Positions 30,806-42,473 are shown, counted from the stretch's first letter. The stretch: DNA of 64,000 nucleotides from Blepharisma japonicum (GCA_949751835.1 CATKHK010000068.1:186001-250000), one strand, 5' to 3'. Numbers and translations: made by a program. Notes: a model not told the origin generated them from the sequence alone.

Positions 30806-32890
30806 ATGGCCGAAAATCGTCGTTTGTCACTCCTGAGTTCTCATTTAACTTCTAGGCTTCCACCTATTGTTCACGATAGTTCTCTTGATGATTTTCGTAA
30901 ACGAGGCAAAACACTTGCTAAGGACTTTTTATTAAAAAATTACCTTGGATCTGCATATGAAGCAGTGATGATTGCCCGCAGTCACATGGCAAATAATCCT
31001 CTATTTAACTTATTAGATGAAACTGATTTTACAAGAGCCGAACTGCGAGAACGTGTCGTCCAACAATTAGCTGATATTTATTTTAAATTCAACCTGAGCT
31101 ATGAGCGTGATGTTACTGAGCCACTCTCCCGAAGCGATACTTTATGTGCTGTCGGAGAATATGACCTCCAGCTCCCTACAAGACTTATAATCCACCTACT
31201 CCTCTATATAGATTCCATTCAAAATCTCGGCACTCAAAAACATGTAGAATATGCCAGAAGAGCCTTCCAACTAGTAGATTATGGCAGTTTTTCAATGACT
31301 GAGCTCGGCCACGGGTCAAATGTTGCGAGCTTGGAGACTACAGCAACTTATGATAAAAACACGAGAGAATTTGTATTTAACTCGCCAACATTTACGTCAG
31401 CAAAATGGATGGTTGGTGCTATAGGCAAAACTGCCAATATGACTGTATGTTTTGCACAGCTAATAGTAGATGACGTGAAAAGAGGTGTCCATGTATTTTT
31501 GATACCTATCAGAGATTATAATACTCATGAACCTTTGCCTGGACTTGTATTAGGTGACTGTGGCAAAAAAAACGGCCTCGAAGGAGTTGACAACGGTTTC
31601 GCTTATTTCCAAAATTATCGAGCTCCTTATGACTGTCTTCTTGATAAATACGCTTCTATCACTCCTGATGGCAAATATAAAAGTGCTATCAAAAATAAAG
31701 AAAAAAGGCTTGCCGTTATGTTAGCTGGACTTATCAAAGGTAGAGCCTCTGTTGTATGCAGCTGTGAAGAATACATGAGGAATAACCTTACAATTGCATT
31801 AAGATATGCTGCAATTAGAAAACAGTTCGGACTCTCAGAAGGCTCAGAAGTAGCTTTGCTTGACTATCAGCTCCATAGGTACAGGCTACTCCCACATTTA
31901 GCTAAAATGTTCGCAGTCAGGGCTGGGTATTTATTTTTATGTGAAAATTATATCAGAATTAAAAAAAGAGTTGACGAAGACCCAGAATGCTTAGAATTGG
32001 CGGAACATCATGCCATTTTGAGTGCACTGAAAGCTATGGCAAGCTGGTATGGGATGGCTTGTACCCAAGAATGCAGAGAATCAGCTGGCGGGTCAGGATA
32101 TTCTTATTACTCAGGTCTGGCGAGGAATAGGAACAGTCAAGATGTCCATATCACATGGGAAGGAGACAGCTCAGTTTTGATACAGCAGGCTGGGAGGTTT
32201 ATATTGAAAAGTATGCAGAAGATGATGAAAGGGCAAAGAGTTAATGTTGACTCCTTGAAGTTTTTGAAAGGAGAAGTAGGGACTGTAGAGTATAAGGTCA
32301 AGTTTGAAACAGTCCAGGATCTAAAAAATGAAGCAGTATTAGACGAATTACTTGATTATTACATTAATGCAATCCTTCATAGATCAATGATGAAACTTCA
32401 AGAAAACGCGACAGACGCCAAAGATATGGTCGATGCTTGGAATAAAACCCAAGTTTTTGGAATCCAGGACTTAGGAAAAGCTTTTGGGGAATATATCATG
32501 ACTAGAGAATTGTTGAAATTTGTAAAAGTCATTGAAAATCATTGCCAAGTCACAGGAGCTGAAATAAGAAACGTTTTCTATTTATATGTGATTGGGGTTA
32601 TTGAGAAGAATTTAACTGTCTTTGTGGAAGGAGGTATGAGTCCTGCACAAGCCAAAACTGTAAGAGATACAATACTTCAGCTTTGTAACCAGGTTGCTGA
32701 GACTAGTATCAATATAATTGATGCTTTAGCTCCTGTTGATTATGTGCTAGGATCAACACTTGGGCACTCTGATGGGCAAGCTTATACAAGGACAATGCAA
32801 AAAGCAGAAGCGACACCTTTTGTATACGATAAAGCTCCATGGTTTCCATTAGTTCAAAAAGCTAGAGAGATCGGCAAAAAAAGACTTTAG
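30806..32890 (+). CDS. ACOX: Acyl-CoA oxidase, peroxisomal
   Basis: Encodes 694 aa, a normal ACOX length. First step of peroxisomal beta-oxidation: acyl-CoA to trans-2-enoyl-CoA with FAD, producing H2O2. Visible: GSFSMTELGHGSNVASLETTATYD (FAD/substrate site), MVGAIGKTANMTVCFAQL, IALRYAAIRKQFG, and ECRESAGGSGYSYYSGL with the catalytic-Glu region that continues into ITWEGDSSVLIQQ. The N-terminus RLSLLSSHL (residues 6-14) exactly fits the PTS2 consensus R-L-x5-H-L. The C-terminus KRL is at best a weak PTS1. So import is probably by PEX7. Confidence 0.95.
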   Translation: MAENRRLSLLSSHLTSRLPPIVHDSSLDDFRKRGKTLAKDFLLKNYLGSAYEAVMIARSHMANNPLFNLLDETDFTRAELRERVVQQLADIYFKFNLSYERDVTEPLSRSDTLCAVGEYDLQLPTRLIIHLLLYIDSIQNLGTQKHVEYARRAFQLVDYGSFSMTELGHGSNVASLETTATYDKNTREFVFNSPTFTSAKWMVGAIGKTANMTVCFAQLIVDDVKRGVHVFLIPIRDYNTHEPLPGLVLGDCGKKNGLEGVDNGFAYFQNYRAPYDCLLDKYASITPDGKYKSAIKNKEKRLAVMLAGLIKGRASVVCSCEEYMRNNLTIALRYAAIRKQFGLSEGSEVALLDYQLHRYRLLPHLAKMFAVRAGYLFLCENYIRIKKRVDEDPECLELAEHHAILSALKAMASWYGMACTQECRESAGGSGYSYYSGLARNRNSQDVHITWEGDSSVLIQQAGRFILKSMQKMMKGQRVNVDSLKFLKGEVGTVEYKVKFETVQDLKNEAVLDELLDYYINAILHRSMMKLQENATDAKDMVDAWNKTQVFGIQDLGKAFGEYIMTRELLKFVKVIENHCQVTGAEIRNVFYLYVIGVIEKNLTVFVEGGMSPAQAKTVRDTILQLCNQVAETSINIIDALAPVDYVLGSTLGHSDGQAYTRTMQKAEATPFVYDKAPWFPLVQKAREIGKKRL

Positions 32891-32931
32891 GTTTATTTAG
32901 TAATTAACTATTCTAAAAACTTTAAATAAAT

Positions 32932-33522
32932 ATGCTAAAAGATTTCGAGCCTTATTTTCCACAGCTAAACTTAGTAATTCCTAACTAGAGTCCAACTGAA
33001 ATGAGATTTGGACGAAAACCATTCCCAGACAGAAATGTGCACTACATTACATCTCTTTCTCCTCATAAGTATTCAACAGCCCCAAAGGCAAAATTCAGTT
33101 TTTTAAAGCAATATCCAAAAGAAGCTGGCACACAAACTCCAAATATTTTTATAAAAAATAAAGAAATTGACTCAATTAGGATGAAAATTAAACAAACTGA
33201 AGATGAGATCGCAAAAATCCAAAGCAAGCTCAAAATTGATGAAGGGAGAAAAATTCCTTGTAGAAGTTATAGAGATTTACCAACACAACACGAGTCATTT
33301 TCTGAGAAGCCAGGACTTAAAACGCAGAAGAGAAGTGGCTCTGATCCTCCAAATATGAATATATCTGCAGATGTACTTTATTCACCAAACAAAATTCAAA
33401 AAATTATGAAAAATTATAATATAAGCCCAATTACTGGACTTGATAGAGATAAATCTCCAATTGCAAATGCAGGAAAAAGCTTAATTTCAATACAAAACAA
33501 CCGATTGAGACCTAATTTTTAA
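32932..33522 (+). CDS. Hypothetical protein with a 5' mini-exon
   Basis: Encodes 191 aa after removing a 15-nt intron at 32974-32988; exon 1 is 14 codons (MLKDFEPYFPQLNL). The protein is basic and largely unstructured, with one predicted coiled stretch (SIRMKIKQTEDEIAKIQSKLKI, broken here for length) near residues 75-97 and Pro/Ser-rich ends. A shorter start at the ATG at 33001 is possible if exon 1 is not used. No family recognised. Confidence 0.6.
32974..32988 (+). other. 15-nt intron
   Basis: Sequence GTAATTCCTAACTAG, in frame, containing TAG; fits the window's intron consensus with A at position 10. Confidence 0.8.
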
Positions 33523-33647
33523 CTTAAATGTATCATATAGTTATAAATACAATTTAATAATTTTACAGAAATTGCTTACTGCTCTATTATTAAATCTATT
33601 ATAGATTTATTTCCTCGGTTATGGCATTGGCAAATAAGACTAAAAAT

Positions 33648-34094
33648 TTACATTGCATATAGCTTTGTCCACTCTCTTGCTGTTGATTCATATCTTTGTC
33701 TATCTCTTTTATACAATTGAGCAATATCAGGTACTAAAGGGTCATCTGCGCTAAAATCTGTCATTAAAGACATAACTGAAAATAAAGTTCTTCCAACTGT
33801 TAAAACAGGCGATCAGTTGCCATGTAGGACACAAAGATCAATTTGGCCATGGGAATCAATGCATGGATTATAGATTTTTGTTATAAAAGTGATTTTTGGA
33901 GCAACCATAGGATAGCCTTCTGGATATACAATTTTAATAAAAAAAATCCCTCCTTCATAAGGCGAATTTTCTGGGCCCAGAATTGCTCCTGTACAGTTAT
34001 GAAAATCCCTTTCATCATTTGGCCAAAAAGTGACTCCTAATTCAGCAGATTCTTTTTTGCACAAGGCAATTTCTTTAAGAATTCTTATTGACAT
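33648..34094 (-). CDS. Inactive UBE2D-like E2 variant, copy 1
   Basis: Encodes 148 aa, the same length as UBE2D (147). The UBC fold is complete: GPENSPYEGGIFFIKI, YPEGYPMVAPKITFITKIY, then after a TGA-coded Trp (33813-33815, the invariant Trp of the E2 fold) SPVLTVGRTLFSVMSLM and the UBE2D-type C-terminus REWTKLYAM. The catalytic Cys (Cys85 of UBE2D) is Asp86 in G-Q-I-D-L-C, and the HPN motif is NPC. Thioester transfer is therefore not expected. A Cys sits two residues downstream (Cys88). First of four such genes on the same strand. Confidence 0.85.
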
Positions 34095-34191
34095 ATTTTT
34101 ATATTTTATATGTAGAAACTCATTAAAACTATTGATTCATTAAATAACCCTATTTTCCTCGCTTACTGCATTGTTAAATAAACTTAAAAAT

Positions 34192-34638
<447 letters not shown>

Positions 34639-35145
34639 ATTTTTATATATTTTTGATATAAAAGTGACTTTTGGGAAACGAAAAGATAAACTTCTGAATA
34701 TTTAGACCTTATTGATTCAGAGTAATTGAATGATCAAAAGTAGCTTAATTATTAATTATAGATCAATTAATTGTTTTATTCCTGTGCTTATATAAAAAAT
34801 TCAGATAATTAATAAATATAATTTATCTGAATAATATGCATATCTCTGCTTTAGCTGCTCACAAAATTACTATATCACCATTTTATTTACAAATGAGCAT
34901 TTGAATCTATACACTAATAAAATTTGACTTAATTCTGATTATAGTTTTAATTTTCCAATAAATTATAAAAATTCCATTTTCTTAAACCGAATTTTCGGCT
35001 CCACAATAGCTCCTATTCATTTCCTAAAATCATTATCATCAATAAGGCCAAAATTTATATTCCATATTTAGAATTCATTAAAACTATTGATTCATTAAAT
35101 AGCCCTATTTTCTTGCTTACGGGATTGGTAAATAAGCTTAAAATT
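34639..35145 (-). repeat. Repeated upstream flank with decayed E2-like fragment
   Basis: The roughly 400 bp upstream of copy 2 recur upstream of copy 3 (35593 on) and copy 4 (37206 on): e.g. AAACGAAAAGATAAACTTCT and CTGCTCACAAAATTACTA. Near 34985-35060 the repeat contains a decayed E2 piece whose minus-strand reading resembles NDxxDFRNC of the intact genes. The end (35068-35145) resembles the 3' flank shared by all copies. So each unit is gene plus relic. Confidence 0.75.
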
Positions 35146-35592
<447 letters not shown>

Positions 35593-36150
35593 ATTTTTAT
35601 ATATTTTTGATATAAAAGCTACTTTTGGGAAACGAAAAGATAAACTTCTTAATATTTAGAAACTTATTTATTCAGAGTAACTGAATGGACAAAAGTAGCT
35701 TAATTATTAATTATAGATCACTCGTTTATATTATTCCTGTGCTTATATAAAAATTAGATAATCAATAAATATTAACTTATCTAAATAATGTACATATCTC
35801 TGCTCTAGCTGCTCACAAAATTACTATATCACCATTTTATTTCCAAATGAGCATTTGAATCTTATACGCTTTTCCAATAAATTATAAAAATTCCATTTTC
35901 TTAAACCAAATTTTCGGCTCCACAATAGCTCTTATTCAATTCCTAAAATCATTATCATCAATTAGACAAAAATTGATATCTCCTTTATAAAATTATTTTT
36001 GGCGTAATAAAATCTTTCTTCTTTCCATAAATTTCCCGGAAACTTCAACGATTTGCCTCGATTTTGTATTTGATAAGGTCTCAATGTGACATTGCTCCAA
36101 TTCACATATCATGCTAAAGCTCCAATAAGAATTTGACTTATGCAAGTTTA

Positions 36151-36246
36151 AAGATGGAGTTCACTATCGAAGAAACAGGACATGAACTATGAAAAATTAA
36201 GATGGAGTCTACTATCGAAGAAACAGAGCATGAACTATGTAAAATT
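36151..36246. repeat. Tandem duplication, 2 x 48 bp
   Basis: Two adjacent units (36151-36198 and 36199-36246), each starting AAGATGGAGT and containing ACTATCGAAGAAACAG and CATGAACTATG, differing at about five positions. Lies inside the kinase-like relic region. Confidence 0.85.
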
Positions 36247-36428
36247 AAAAATGTAAAGGGGAGCTTCCCGAGTGCACAATTCAATAAATTTTCATGTGGA
36301 TTGCTCCAGTAAGCATAATATGCTAAAACTCCAATAGATTTTGCTTTATGTAAGAAAGATTTAGACAAGGTATCACAAGTTGAAATCGAAAAATCTATGA
36401 GATGTATCGAACCTACATTTTTTAGCAT
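36245..36428 (-). pseudogene. Protein-kinase-like gene fragment
   Basis: Minus-strand frame with SIHLIDFSIST, comparable to the subdomain VII LIDFG-x-S motif with DFG changed to DFS, followed by an activation-segment-like stretch to SNPHEN. No catalytic loop and no remainder of the kinase lie nearby. A second degenerate copy lies at about 36060-36140. Call is tentative. Confidence 0.4.
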
Positions 36429-36758
36429 AGCATTATATGATTCATTAATTTAATCATAAATTAGAGAGTAAAAAAATTTGAAGTGTTTTGAAAAAATACA
36501 CTTTTATATCTTAAATATAAATTTATTTATTTATAATAAAGATATTTTAATAATCGGCTCGTTTATTTGTCAAAATGGTTTTCACTTGTCAACCCTTTTT
36601 GCAAATGTCACTTTTATACCACAATTTTGGGTCGAAGTCATTTTGCCGCAAAATTCCACTTTTCGGACAATATTCCATATTTAGAAACTCACTAAACTAT
36701 TGATTCATTAAATAGCCCTATTTCCTCGCTTACGGGATTGGTAAATAAGCTTAAAATT

Positions 36759-37205
36759 TTACATTGCATATAGCTCTGTCCACTCTCTTGCTGTAGATTC
36801 ATATCTTTGTCTATCTCTTTTATACAACCGAGCAATATCAGGCACTAAAGCGTCATCTGCGCTAAAATTTGTCATTAAATACATAATTGAAAGTAAAACT
36901 GTTCTAACTGTTAAAGCAGGCGATCATTGGTCTTGTAAAATGTAAATATCAATTTTGCCATGAGAATCAATGCATGGATTATAGATTTTTGTCATAAAAG
37001 TGATTTTTGGAGCAACCATGGGATAGCCTTCTGGAAATACGATTTTAAGAAAGAAAATTCCTCCTTCGTATGGAGAATTTTTTGGGCCAGGAATAACTCC
37101 AGTACAGTTGCGAAAATCACTTTCATCATTAGGCCAATAAGTGATTCCTTTTTCGCTATATTCTTTTTTAAACCAGGCAATTTCTTTAATAATTCTCAAT
37201 GACAT
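36759..37205 (-). CDS. Inactive UBE2D-like E2 variant, copy 4
   Basis: Encodes 148 aa. TGA-coded Trp at 36924-36926. Catalytic site G-K-I-D-I-Y with Asp for Cys; HPN is NPC. N-terminus MSLRIIKEIAWFKKEYSEKG differs from the other copies. Separated from copy 3 by 1.17 kb instead of about 0.5 kb because the relic segment is inserted in the repeat unit. Confidence 0.85.
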
Positions 37206-37795
37206 ATTTTTATATATTTTTGATATAAAAGTGACTTTTGGAAAACGAAAAGATAAACTTCTGAATATTTAGAGCTTATTTATTCAGAGTAACTGAATGG
37301 ACAAAAGTAGCTTAATTATTAATTATAGATCACTCAATTATATTATTCCTGTGCTTATATAAAAAATTAGATAATCAATAAATATTAACTTATCTAAATA
37401 ATTTACATATCTCTGCTCTAGCTGCACACAAAATTACTACATCACCATTTTATTTCCAAATGAGCATTTGAATCCTATACACTAATAAAACTTGATTTAA
37501 TTCTGATTATAGTTTTAAATTTCCAATAAATTATAAAAATTCCATTTTCTTAAACCAAATTTTCGGCTCCACAATAGCTCTTATTCAATTCCTAAAATCA
37601 TTATCATCAATAAGGCAAAAATTGATATTTCCTTTATAAAATTATTTTTGGCGTAATAAAATCTTTCTCCTTTCCATAAATTTCCCAAAAACTTTCACAA
37701 TTTGCCTCGATTTTCATAAATAAAACCATTAACAGAACTGATAATAAATCCAAATTTTTATTGAAAATTGCATTTATAACAATATACGTGGAAAC
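37206..37795 (-). repeat. Repeated upstream flank of E2-like copy 4
   Basis: 37206-37710 matches the flanks at 34639 and 35593, including the decayed E2 fragment near 37550-37640 and the GGCGTAATAAAATCTTTCT run also found at 36001. The last 80 bp before Sec61-beta are unique. No gene seen. Confidence 0.7.
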
Positions 37796-38065
37796 ATGGC
37801 AAAAGGAACTCAGTCAGAAAGCTCAAGCGGACAGACAAATAGCGCTGTAAAGGCAGCTATGAGAAAAAGAGGAGCAGCGACCAGTAAATTATAATTAGAA
37901 TCTAAAAGCGCTGGAAGAAGTGACGGAAGCTCAGCTGGAGAGTTAAAATTGTACACAGAAGATGCGCCAGGCTTACAAATTGGCCCTAGTACAGTTCTAT
38001 TACTTTCCCTATCTTATATTGCTGTGGTGGTTATCCTACATATAATTGGAAAACTTAAAGGCTAA
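37796..38065 (+). CDS. SEC61B: Sec61 beta subunit
   Basis: Encodes 84 aa after a 15-nt intron at 37884-37898. Ser/Gly/Lys-rich cytosolic N-terminus with RKRGAA, then LKLYTEDAPGLQIGPSTVLLLSLSYIAVVVILHIIGKL, matching the Sec61-beta signature YTEDxPGLKVGP and its single tail-anchor helix. Part of the ER protein-conducting channel. Start at ATG 37796; without intron removal the frame ends at TAA before the conserved part. Confidence 0.95.
37884..37898 (+). other. 15-nt intron, Sec61-beta gene
   Basis: Sequence GTAAATTATAATTAG, in frame, contains TAA; removal links the Ser-rich N-terminus to the conserved membrane part. Confidence 0.92.
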
Positions 38066-38240
38066 ATTCTTTATAATCTTCACTACTTAAATAAAATTTG
38101 CTTAAATGCTGGTTTCACGTGATAGGATTAAAGCACGATTTTTAGCAAAGAAACTTTAAAGTAGAAAAATAATTAACTTATAATCAATTATGTTTTAAGG
38201 CAGCTTGCAAAAGCTATGCCAGACATTTATAATTAGGGTA

Positions 38241-39644
38241 ATGATTAAATCGATACTTTTACTATTATTTTGTGCATATGCTTATAAAGAAACCCTCACA
38301 TTTCTTACAGTTTCCTCATCAAACTCTCTCGCAATTATAAACTTTACAGACGAATGAACAGACCCTCACGATTCCATCACAAATTATGGGATATTCCCTG
38401 AATCACTATATTCTTTATTAAATCTCAGCCAAAGTAAACATTTTGAAGCAACTTTTGCTTGGGGAACTCTTCCTCCGCAGTCTAATGAAAGGCTTACAAT
38501 ATATAACAATCTTAAAAACGAAAAAATTAGGCTGGATAAGGCTGGATTTACCTTAATTTCTGACTCATCCACAAACTGAAAAATGCTGACTAGCTTGCTT
38601 AGCTCATTATTCTGCTCATATATTAATGTAGACGATGAATCAATAAAAACCAAAGAATTCCAGCATATTCATACCAATGATTTTTTATGTAAAGAAAATT
38701 TCATTCGAGCTCAACATTTATTGCCATGCCGAGGAAATAAAGGTTTTTCAACGCTATTTGGGTCGTTTTACGGCTCAAAATATGTAAGTTTGACTATTGC
38801 AGCTGAAAATGATGGGCAAAATAAATATAAATATACAATTAGAGCTATAGTAGAAGTCCCTTCAAAAGAGCCATTAAAGTCTGTGTATGATGAGTGTATT
38901 AACAGCTCTATAGAGCTTTTAGAAGATGCTGTAATAGAGCTTCATCCTCTCCACACTCTTCAAATTAGCAAACTTTCATTGTCAAGTCCTAGCACATTTG
39001 AAAATCTACCTATTAAATCTTCCAGAAAAATTGGGGATGTTCGATATAGATTTGATACAACTTATACACATGTATTGAAAAATAATTCTCCAGAGCTTTT
39101 AAATGTAGCTTTTACTGAAGTATTTCCGAATATTGTAACACCACTTCTACATACATTTTCTCATTCTCCTGTAAAAATATCAAAATTTAAAAAAGGGTGG
39201 ACTGTTGATTTTGAATTTAATTTAAAGCCAAATGAAGAAATTACTATAAAATTCCAGCTAGAAAAAAAGCTTTTAAGTTTTGAAGAGTACCCAACAGACC
39301 CGCAGAGAGGCTGGGATATCCCTTCCACCATCATTAAATACAAAGGAGAATCTCTTGAAGGAATCCTCCCCACAGACGACTTATTAGTTATGACTCCAGA
39401 GCCAGATTTTTCAATGCCTTTTAATGTAATCTGCATAACTGGCTCAGTTATTGCATTTTTCTATACCTCAATTCAAACTTTACAGTTGTGGAAAGAAAAA
39501 ATCCATTGGTCAAACCCTAATTACGAGACCTCAGTTATAAAAGCTCAAAAAATCCAAACCTATGTGAAAAATGGACTATTAGGGATTTCTTTGGTCATTT
39601 TATATATTTTAGACAGAAAAGGAATATTAAAACTGCTAGGATAA
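38241..39644 (+). CDS. PIGT: GPI transamidase subunit PIG-T (GPI16)
   Basis: Encodes 467 aa with TGA-coded Trp at two places. A signal peptide (MIKSILLLLFCAYAYKETL) starts the protein. Family landmarks: FATFAWGTLPPQ-type segment, the LLPCRGNKGFSTLFGSFYGSKY motif, YRFDTTYTHVLKN, DPQRGWDIPSTIIKY and the C-terminal DFSMPFNVICITGSVIAFFYTSIQTL membrane helix. Known: an ER-lumenal subunit of the complex that attaches GPI anchors, disulfide-linked to PIG-K. A likely client, the GPI-type carbonic-anhydrase-like protein, is encoded at 60042-60821. Confidence 0.93.
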
Positions 39645-39692
39645 TAAGATAAACAAAAATAGGCTATTTTTTATGTTAAAATGTAATATATA

Positions 39693-41006
39693 ATGTCTGA
39701 GCATCTCCTCAAAATGCTTATAGAAATCGAGCACACTGCTCCTGCTTATTCTTCAAAAGCCCGCACAGCTTCGTTACTTCCGAGTCCCCGCACAAATTTT
39801 CCTTCAGTTTCAAGTCCTCCGTCTGCTTGCAACTTATATTCTCAGGACAGGAATTCAAAAGTAAAAGAATTTAACTATGAAACTACTAAAAAACAGCTGA
39901 ATTCTTTATATAATAAATTAAGCTCAGCTGAAGCCCACAAAGAAGCTATTGAAACGCAGAGAAAAGAAAAATTTAGGTCACAAGATGAAAAAAGGCAAAG
40001 AAGAACTTTAAGGTCAAAAATAAGCAAAATATTATCAAGTTTGCCTGAGCTATGCCAAAAACAGAATAAGCATGATACGTGGACGAAAGCTGTAGAAAAA
40101 AGACAGAATTTAATTAAACTTAATGAGATTAGAAGTAGCAGAGGGTTAGATCCTTTGGAAAAGCTTGAAATTTCAAGCGATGAAGAAGTGGATTATAGTG
40201 GAAACCTTTATAAAAAAACTGAATATTTTGATAGACCAGTTACCTTGAGGAATCTTCTATATGAAAATTTGACACCAAAAGAACTAGCGGTTATGAGTGA
40301 GGATCCTTTGTATTATATTCAAAATTCAAAATACCTAGAAGATTTAAATTTGCTTAAAGAAAAAAGCTGAGATGAATTAATAGCAGAGGACCCGAAGGAT
40401 CCAAATAATATTAAAAAATCCAAAAGAAATTTCACAGACAAATTTTTACTGAGAAATTGTAAAAGTGAAAGCCAAAAGCTGAGACTAAAAGACCCAGAAG
40501 CTATTCTACTAACAAAAAGAGCGCAGATGAACGACAGTCAGAACTCCAAGATGGATCAAGTCTTGGAGAGCCAAAAAATGATGGAACAGTATTTTAGGGA
40601 CAAACAAGAGCAATTTAAGCTAAAAAGTCATGAAAAATACCAAAAAATACAAAATATGATTGAAGAAAACCGAATAAATATCAGAAAACGCTACGAAACT
40701 AAGCAAGCCAAAATCGAAGAAAAAATTCATAAAGAAAAAGCCAGACAAGCTGAGCAGCTTCAAAAAAAGAAACAAGTTTACGAAAAACATGTACAAAAGA
40801 TCATAGAAATGAAAAAGAAAAAAGAAACCGCATTAGACACGCTAAGAGATTTCAAAGAAATTTTTAATGAAATGGAAACTATATATAAAATCAAGCTAAA
40901 AGAGCAACAAATGTCACAAAAACTCGTAGGAGTCAAAGATTTAATTAAGAAATGGGAGATCAAGGAATCTTTTTTGCATAAAAGTAGAGATTTAAGCGCT
41001 GAATAA
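39693..41006 (+). CDS. Coiled-coil protein
   Basis: Encodes 437 aa, joined across a TGA-coded Trp at 40368. N-terminal 60 residues are Ser/Pro-rich. Two helical blocks are rich in Lys/Glu/Gln, the second (residues 285-430) very strongly charged (KARQAEQLQKKKQVYEKHV). A conserved-looking middle has RSSRGLDPLEKLEISSDEE and RNLLYENLTPKEL. Unknown family; composition suggests a microtubule- or cilium-associated protein. Confidence 0.65.
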
Positions 41007-41080
41007 AAATATTTTTATCTATATATTACTTTTATTGGAGAGATTTCGTTAATAAAATTCTTAATAAAATAACCCGGGAA

Positions 41081-41821
41081 ATGGAAAATTCACCCTTTAG
41101 AGCACAGTCTGGCGACCGCAAACCACAGACCTATACCCCAGTTAATTTAAAACTAGTTTTTGATATGGTTGGAGCTGGAGAACCTTTTAAACTTAACAAT
41201 GAGCCAATTGACGTAATTGAGCTTGTATGTAGGGTCTCAGGATATAGAGAATCCCAAAACACTATTTCGCTTGATATCAAAGATGAGAATGGAGTCATTA
41301 AAGGTGTAATCTATCGCAAAGGAGATGGCAGCACTCCCAAAGCTTTAAGAAACTTCGATTTTTCAGATAATGGATATGCCCACATCATCGGAAATCTTCG
41401 GAAATTCAATGACAATGTACAAGTTGTAATTCAGCAAATTGAAAATATTCGGAACTATGAAAGTGTCCACTATCACAAATGCAAGGTTCTTTGGAGCTTT
41501 TTAATTAGAAATGGAAGCCTGCATGTCCCAACTCAGCCATCTCAGCCAGTCGAAAATATTTTGACAGAGTCTTCAAAGAAATTCGTCAGCCCTGAAAATA
41601 CAGAAAGTAATGAAATGTCGTATTTAACTTTTGAACAAAGAGAAATAATGAAGGCAATTAGACAAGCTCCAAAAGATAAAGGAGGAATTCTCAGACATGA
41701 TATTGCTAGAATCGTAGGAAGCAAGGTCAAAGACATAGATAGAGTGCTCCTCGATTTGTTCAATTATGGATACATAAGCCAAACTGATGAAGGTGCTTAT
41801 TTTATAATGCATAATTCTTAA
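41081..41821 (+). CDS. RPA2: Replication protein A 32 kDa subunit
   Basis: Encodes 246 aa, near the 270 aa of human RPA2. A short phosphorylatable N-terminus (MENSPFRAQSG) precedes the OB fold (IDVIELVCRVSGYRESQNTISLDIKDENGVIKGVIYRK, then YAHIIGNLRKFNDNVQVVIQQIENI). The C-terminal winged helix (REIMKAIRQAPKDKGGILRHDIARIVG, DIDRVLLDLFNYGYISQTDEGAYF) is complete. Binds single-stranded DNA with RPA1 and RPA3 in replication and repair, and docks partners via the winged helix. Confidence 0.93.
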   Translation: MENSPFRAQSGDRKPQTYTPVNLKLVFDMVGAGEPFKLNNEPIDVIELVCRVSGYRESQNTISLDIKDENGVIKGVIYRKGDGSTPKALRNFDFSDNGYAHIIGNLRKFNDNVQVVIQQIENIRNYESVHYHKCKVLWSFLIRNGSLHVPTQPSQPVENILTESSKKFVSPENTESNEMSYLTFEQREIMKAIRQAPKDKGGILRHDIARIVGSKVKDIDRVLLDLFNYGYISQTDEGAYFIMHNS

Positions 41822-41861
41822 TTAAATGGTTTGTGGTTATTTTTGTCTATAATTTAAAATT

Positions 41862-42473
41862 ATGAAAGTTTTGATTGTTTATGCACACCCAAGCCCAGCC
41901 AGTTTTAGCTTTGCTATAAAAGAAGCAATGAAATCAGGATTTACTGACGCAGGGTGGGAAATAATAGAGAGCGACTTGTATAAAATGGGATATAAGGCTT
42001 GCTTGGACAGGTATGATTATCCTACTTATACAGAAGAAGTATTTAATATAGATAGAGCTTCAACAAAAGCTCTAAACGACCAGGTTTATGATAGAGAAAT
42101 TGAAATTGAAATGGACAAAATCCGTGCTGCAAATGTCATTGCTTTTCAGTTTCCTATATGGTGGAGAACTACACCAGCCATTTTAACGGGGTGGATGCAA
42201 AGAAATTTCCCTATAGGATTTGGATGGCCAGATCCAGTTTTGAATGGTAAAAAAGTATTAATTTCATGCAATGCTGGAAATAACCCAAAAGAAGAATTGG
42301 AAGTTGCAGTCAATTTATTTGCAGGCGTTTTTGAATTTATGGGAGCTAAAGTGTTGCCTTATATAATAATTACTTCTGTTAATACTTCTACTCAAGAGGG
42401 AAGGGAAAATGAGTTAGCAAATGTCAGAGAAATCGCAAGAGAAACTGCAACAAATTTCCAATCTGCAGATTAG
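41862..42473 (+). CDS. NQO1/MdaB-type flavodoxin-fold NAD(P)H oxidoreductase
   Basis: Encodes 203 aa. MKVLIVYAHPSPASFSFAIKEA is the flavodoxin-like-fold NAD(P)H-quinone reductase start that binds FAD/FMN phosphates; FQFPIWWRTTPAILTGWMQRNFPIGFGW is the isoalloxazine and dimer region; VLISCNAGNNPKEE is the second flavin loop. Expected to reduce quinones by two electrons in the cytosol. Typical length. It lies 41 bp after RPA2, same strand. Confidence 0.9.
   Translation: MKVLIVYAHPSPASFSFAIKEAMKSGFTDAGWEIIESDLYKMGYKACLDRYDYPTYTEEVFNIDRASTKALNDQVYDREIEIEMDKIRAANVIAFQFPIWWRTTPAILTGWMQRNFPIGFGWPDPVLNGKKVLISCNAGNNPKEELEVAVNLFAGVFEFMGAKVLPYIIITSVNTSTQEGRENELANVREIARETATNFQSAD

Larger units (their letters stand above)
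35593..36758 (-). repeat. Repeat flank plus relic segment between E2-like copies 3 and 4
   Basis: 35593-36050 repeats the upstream flank of the other copies, including the decayed E2 fragment near 35890-35985. 36060-36430 is different: the minus strand reads like a piece of a protein kinase (SIHLIDFSIST, then SIGVLAYYAYWSNPHEN at 36428-36280) followed by a second, worse copy of the same piece at about 36140-36060. Between them lies a 48-bp tandem duplication. 36680-36758 is again the shared 3' flank of the E2-like genes. No intact gene seen. Confidence 0.65.

Noticed and set aside
36138-36428. 96-aa minus-strand ORF as a complete gene
   Set aside because: Only the first half resembles a kinase segment; the rest is translation of the 48-bp tandem repeat. 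Treated as a relic.
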